From assembly GCA_038232255.1 (NCBI GenBank), contig JBBSIF010000017.1, positions 1 through 32,499 of the forward strand: a stretch of 32,499 nt of DNA, given 5' to 3'. The notes below the pieces were generated by a model. It worked only from the letters and a program-made list of their open reading frames with translations, ran no database searches and was not told the DNA's origin. Origin of the DNA: JAWWPG01 sp038232255. GTDB lineage: Bacteria > Actinomycetota > Actinomycetes > Propionibacteriales > Nocardioidaceae. The position numbers and the translations under genes were made by a program. Shown piece after piece: positions 30,904 to 32,499 of this stretch; within the stretch, counting starts at the first letter, position 1, and each line of letters begins with the position of its first letter.

Positions 30904-32063
30904 TTCACGTTGACGATCTGGCGGAGGACGTGCCGCACCTCCACCAGATCGGCTGCGTCCCGCATCACCACGTCGATGTCCTTGTAGGCGGCTGGGATCT
31001 CGTCGATGAAGGCCCCCGTGTCCCGGTACTCGATGTCACCCATGGCCGCGCGGAGGTCTGCCTGGGTGAACGTCTTGCGCGCCCGGGTCCGGCTCAACTC
31101 CCGCCCCGCGCCGTGCGGGGAGGAGTTGAGCGCCATCGCGTTCCCTTTGCCGGCGACGACGTACGAGCGGGTGCCCATGGAGCCGGGGATCAGCCCAGGC
31201 ACTCCGACGCCCGCGTTGATGGCGCCTTTGCGGGAGAGCCAGACGTCCTTGCCGAAGTGCCTCTCCTGCACCGTGTAGTTGTGGTGGCAGTTGATCTGCT
31301 CACGGCGTTCGAAAGCGTCGCCCGTCCAGTCCTCGAAGCATGCGATCGCCCGGTCCATCATCTCCTCCCGGTTGAGCAGGGCGAAGAGCTGAGCCCAACG
31401 CAGCTCGTTGACATACGCCTCGAACTCTGACGTCCCCTCGACCAGGTAGGCGAGGTCGGGGTCGGGTAGCGCGATCCACCACCTCCGGCAGAGATCCTGC
31501 GCCACCTTGATGTGGTGCATCGCGATCTGGTTGCCGACGCCTCGAGAGCCCGAGTGCAGGAACAGCCAGACCGCGTCCGCTTCGTCAAGGCTCACCTCGA
31601 TGAAGTGGTTGCCCGAGCCCAGGCTGCCGAGCTGGAGGCGCCAGTTCGCGGCGTACCGCTCCGGCTCGAAGCCCGCGGCGACCGCAGCGTCGTCGAGCTC
31701 GCGGATGCGGGCGCTCGTGTGAGGTCGCGACACGGCTGAGTTCACCTTGCCCATGGACGACGGAACCGCGTGCTCGATCGCCTCCCGGAGGGGGCGGCGG
31801 GTGCGGGGGAGGCCGGAGGCGTCCAGCTGCGTGCGGACCGCGATCATCCCGCAGCCGATGTCGACGCCGACCGCTGCCGGGATGACGGCTCCCAGCGTGG
31901 GGATGACGCTGCCGACGGTGGCGCCCTTGCCCAGGTGGGCGTCCGGCATCAGGGCCAGATGCGGGTAGACGAACGGCAGCTGGGCCGTCGTCTCCGCCTG
32001 CGCACGGGTGCTGGCCTCGAGGGTCGACGCCCAGCTCGCCAGGCGCTTGTTGATCCGCTCCAT
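30894..32063 (-). CDS. rtcB: RNA-splicing ligase RtcB family protein
   Basis: This 389-residue enzyme joins RNA 2',3'-cyclic phosphate or 3'-phosphate ends to 5'-OH ends with GTP and Mn(II). Metal ligands are seen in MPDAHLGKG (Asp41, His43), GVDIGCGM (Cys71), GSGNHFIE (His153), FLHSGSRGVGNQ (His170) and NCHHNYTVQE. The guanylated histidine is His317 in SSPHGAGRELSR, preceded by PGSMGTRSYVV. The C-terminus ends NVKGD, close to the invariant KG end of the family. The ATG at 32063 has GAGG about 8 bp upstream. It stands alone, without rtcA, rtcR or an archease gene in the window. Confidence 0.96.
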   Translation of the reverse strand: MERINKRLASWASTLEASTRAQAETTAQLPFVYPHLALMPDAHLGKGATVGSVIPTLGAVIPAAVGVDIGCGMIAVRTQLDASGLPRTRRPLREAIEHAVPSSMGKVNSAVSRPHTSARIRELDDAAVAAGFEPERYAANWRLQLGSLGSGNHFIEVSLDEADAVWLFLHSGSRGVGNQIAMHHIKVAQDLCRRWWIALPDPDLAYLVEGTSEFEAYVNELRWAQLFALLNREEMMDRAIACFEDWTGDAFERREQINCHHNYTVQERHFGKDVWLSRKGAINAGVGVPGLIPGSMGTRSYVVAGKGNAMALNSSPHGAGRELSRTRARKTFTQADLRAAMGDIEYRDTGAFIDEIPAAYKDIDVVMRDAADLVEVRHVLRQIVNVKGD

Positions 32064-32224
32064 TCCGTCATCCTCGGGTCGTATTCGTCGAGCAGCAAGG
32101 CCTCAGGACTGTAGCGGGAAGAGCGCGCAGCTGACACCGAACATGTTCCTTTGTCGCAGAAGGGACTAGCCTGAGTCACAACTGCACCACAGGCACCAGG
32201 AGTCTGCCCGACCGGAGGACCCGC

Positions 32225-32499
32225 ATGTCGAGATCGACCGTACGTCACCGGGGGACGCTTCGAGCATGGCGCGGGCCGTGCCTGGTCACCGCGGGAGTGC
32301 TCGTCCTCGTCGCTGCCGCCTCCGCAGCCGAGGCGGACAGAGGTGGAGCGACCGGGAGGGTCGAGGCGTCGCGGACGGTGTCGTTCCATGGCCTACGGCT
32401 CGAGGTGCCGCGCACCTGGGAGGTCGTCGATCTGGCGACCCGACCGCATGCCTGCCTGCGCTTCGACCGCGCCGCGCTCTATCTCGGCTCCCCCGGTGA
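32225..32499 (+). CDS. Secreted protein, N-terminal part (cut by window end)
   Basis: The frame from ATG 32225 is open to the window end (91 codons). It starts with a signal peptide: positive RSTVRHRGTLRAWR, a hydrophobic stretch of about 17 residues, and a likely cleavage near ASAAEA. The mature part has VSFHGLRLEVPRTWEVVDLA and ACLRFDRAALYLGSPG. This resembles the N-terminal segment of secreted actinobacterial proteins with the pattern VP-x2-W-x-V-x-DL...C-x-RFD...YLG-x-PG, often joined to a glycoside-hydrolase-like DUF1906 domain. That domain would lie beyond the window. GGAGG is 6 bp before the ATG, and TAGCCT (32167-32172) is a possible -10 box. Confidence 0.8.
   Translation, partial: MSRSTVRHRGTLRAWRGPCLVTAGVLVLVAAASAAEADRGGATGRVEASRTVSFHGLRLEVPRTWEVVDLATRPHACLRFDRAALYLGSPG

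Noticed and set aside
1..32499. tRNA genes
   Set aside because: No T-loop/acceptor combination compatible with a tRNA was noticed by eye; a covariance-model scan was not possible here.

Overview
The window is high-GC DNA with actinobacterial gene style: many GTG starts, several apparently leaderless genes with a TANNNT -10 box 6-8 bp before the start codon, a mycothiol-dependent maleylpyruvate-isomerase-type protein, and an iron regulator with the exact ligand numbering of DtxR/IdeR. It is most likely chromosomal DNA of a soil actinomycete. A Nocardioidaceae-like origin is a guess from style, not something the sequence proves. No tRNA, rRNA, CRISPR array or complete mobile element was recognised.

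Left third (1-10.4 kb) is a patchwork of small accessory genes and gene debris. It begins with a decayed duplicate of an alpha/beta hydrolase whose second copy (3941-4719) carries its own frameshift. Between the copies are an ArsR repressor with a self-overlapping palindromic operator, a double-SRPBCC protein, a near-perfect rifamycin-associated element (RAE) followed by a ~30-codon remnant of an MGT-type glycosyltransferase (probably a dead rifampin-glycosylation gene), a dienelactone-hydrolase-like protein and a DUF1801 protein. Then come an MDMPI-type protein, an atypical SDR with a double palindromic operator but no adjacent repressor gene, a VOC protein, an AlkZ-like winged-helix protein and an App1-type phosphatase.

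Middle (10.4-20.8 kb) is mostly core metabolism: a RelE/Phd toxin-antitoxin pair, the minus-strand run citrate synthase 2 - serC - hisE - hisG (serC and hisE overlap by 4 bp), a methyltransferase, pdxH with a 20-bp palindrome in its promoter, an amidohydrolase, a free-standing FMN/3Fe-4S glutamate-synthase-domain protein and an MFS transporter.

Right third (20.8-32.5 kb) contains two arrays of a 22-bp tandem repeat in opposite orientation, each beginning at the stop codon of an unrelated gene (MFS transporter, GH13 glucosidase) and enclosing a DinB/DUF664 gene and a beta-propeller fragment. This is the least explained structure in the window. It continues with a GH13 - hotdog - photolyase operon, the DtxR-type regulator, a second MFS transporter, a secreted lectin-CHAP cell-wall protein, a membrane-anchored HtrA-like protease, RtcB RNA ligase and the start of a secreted protein cut by the window end.
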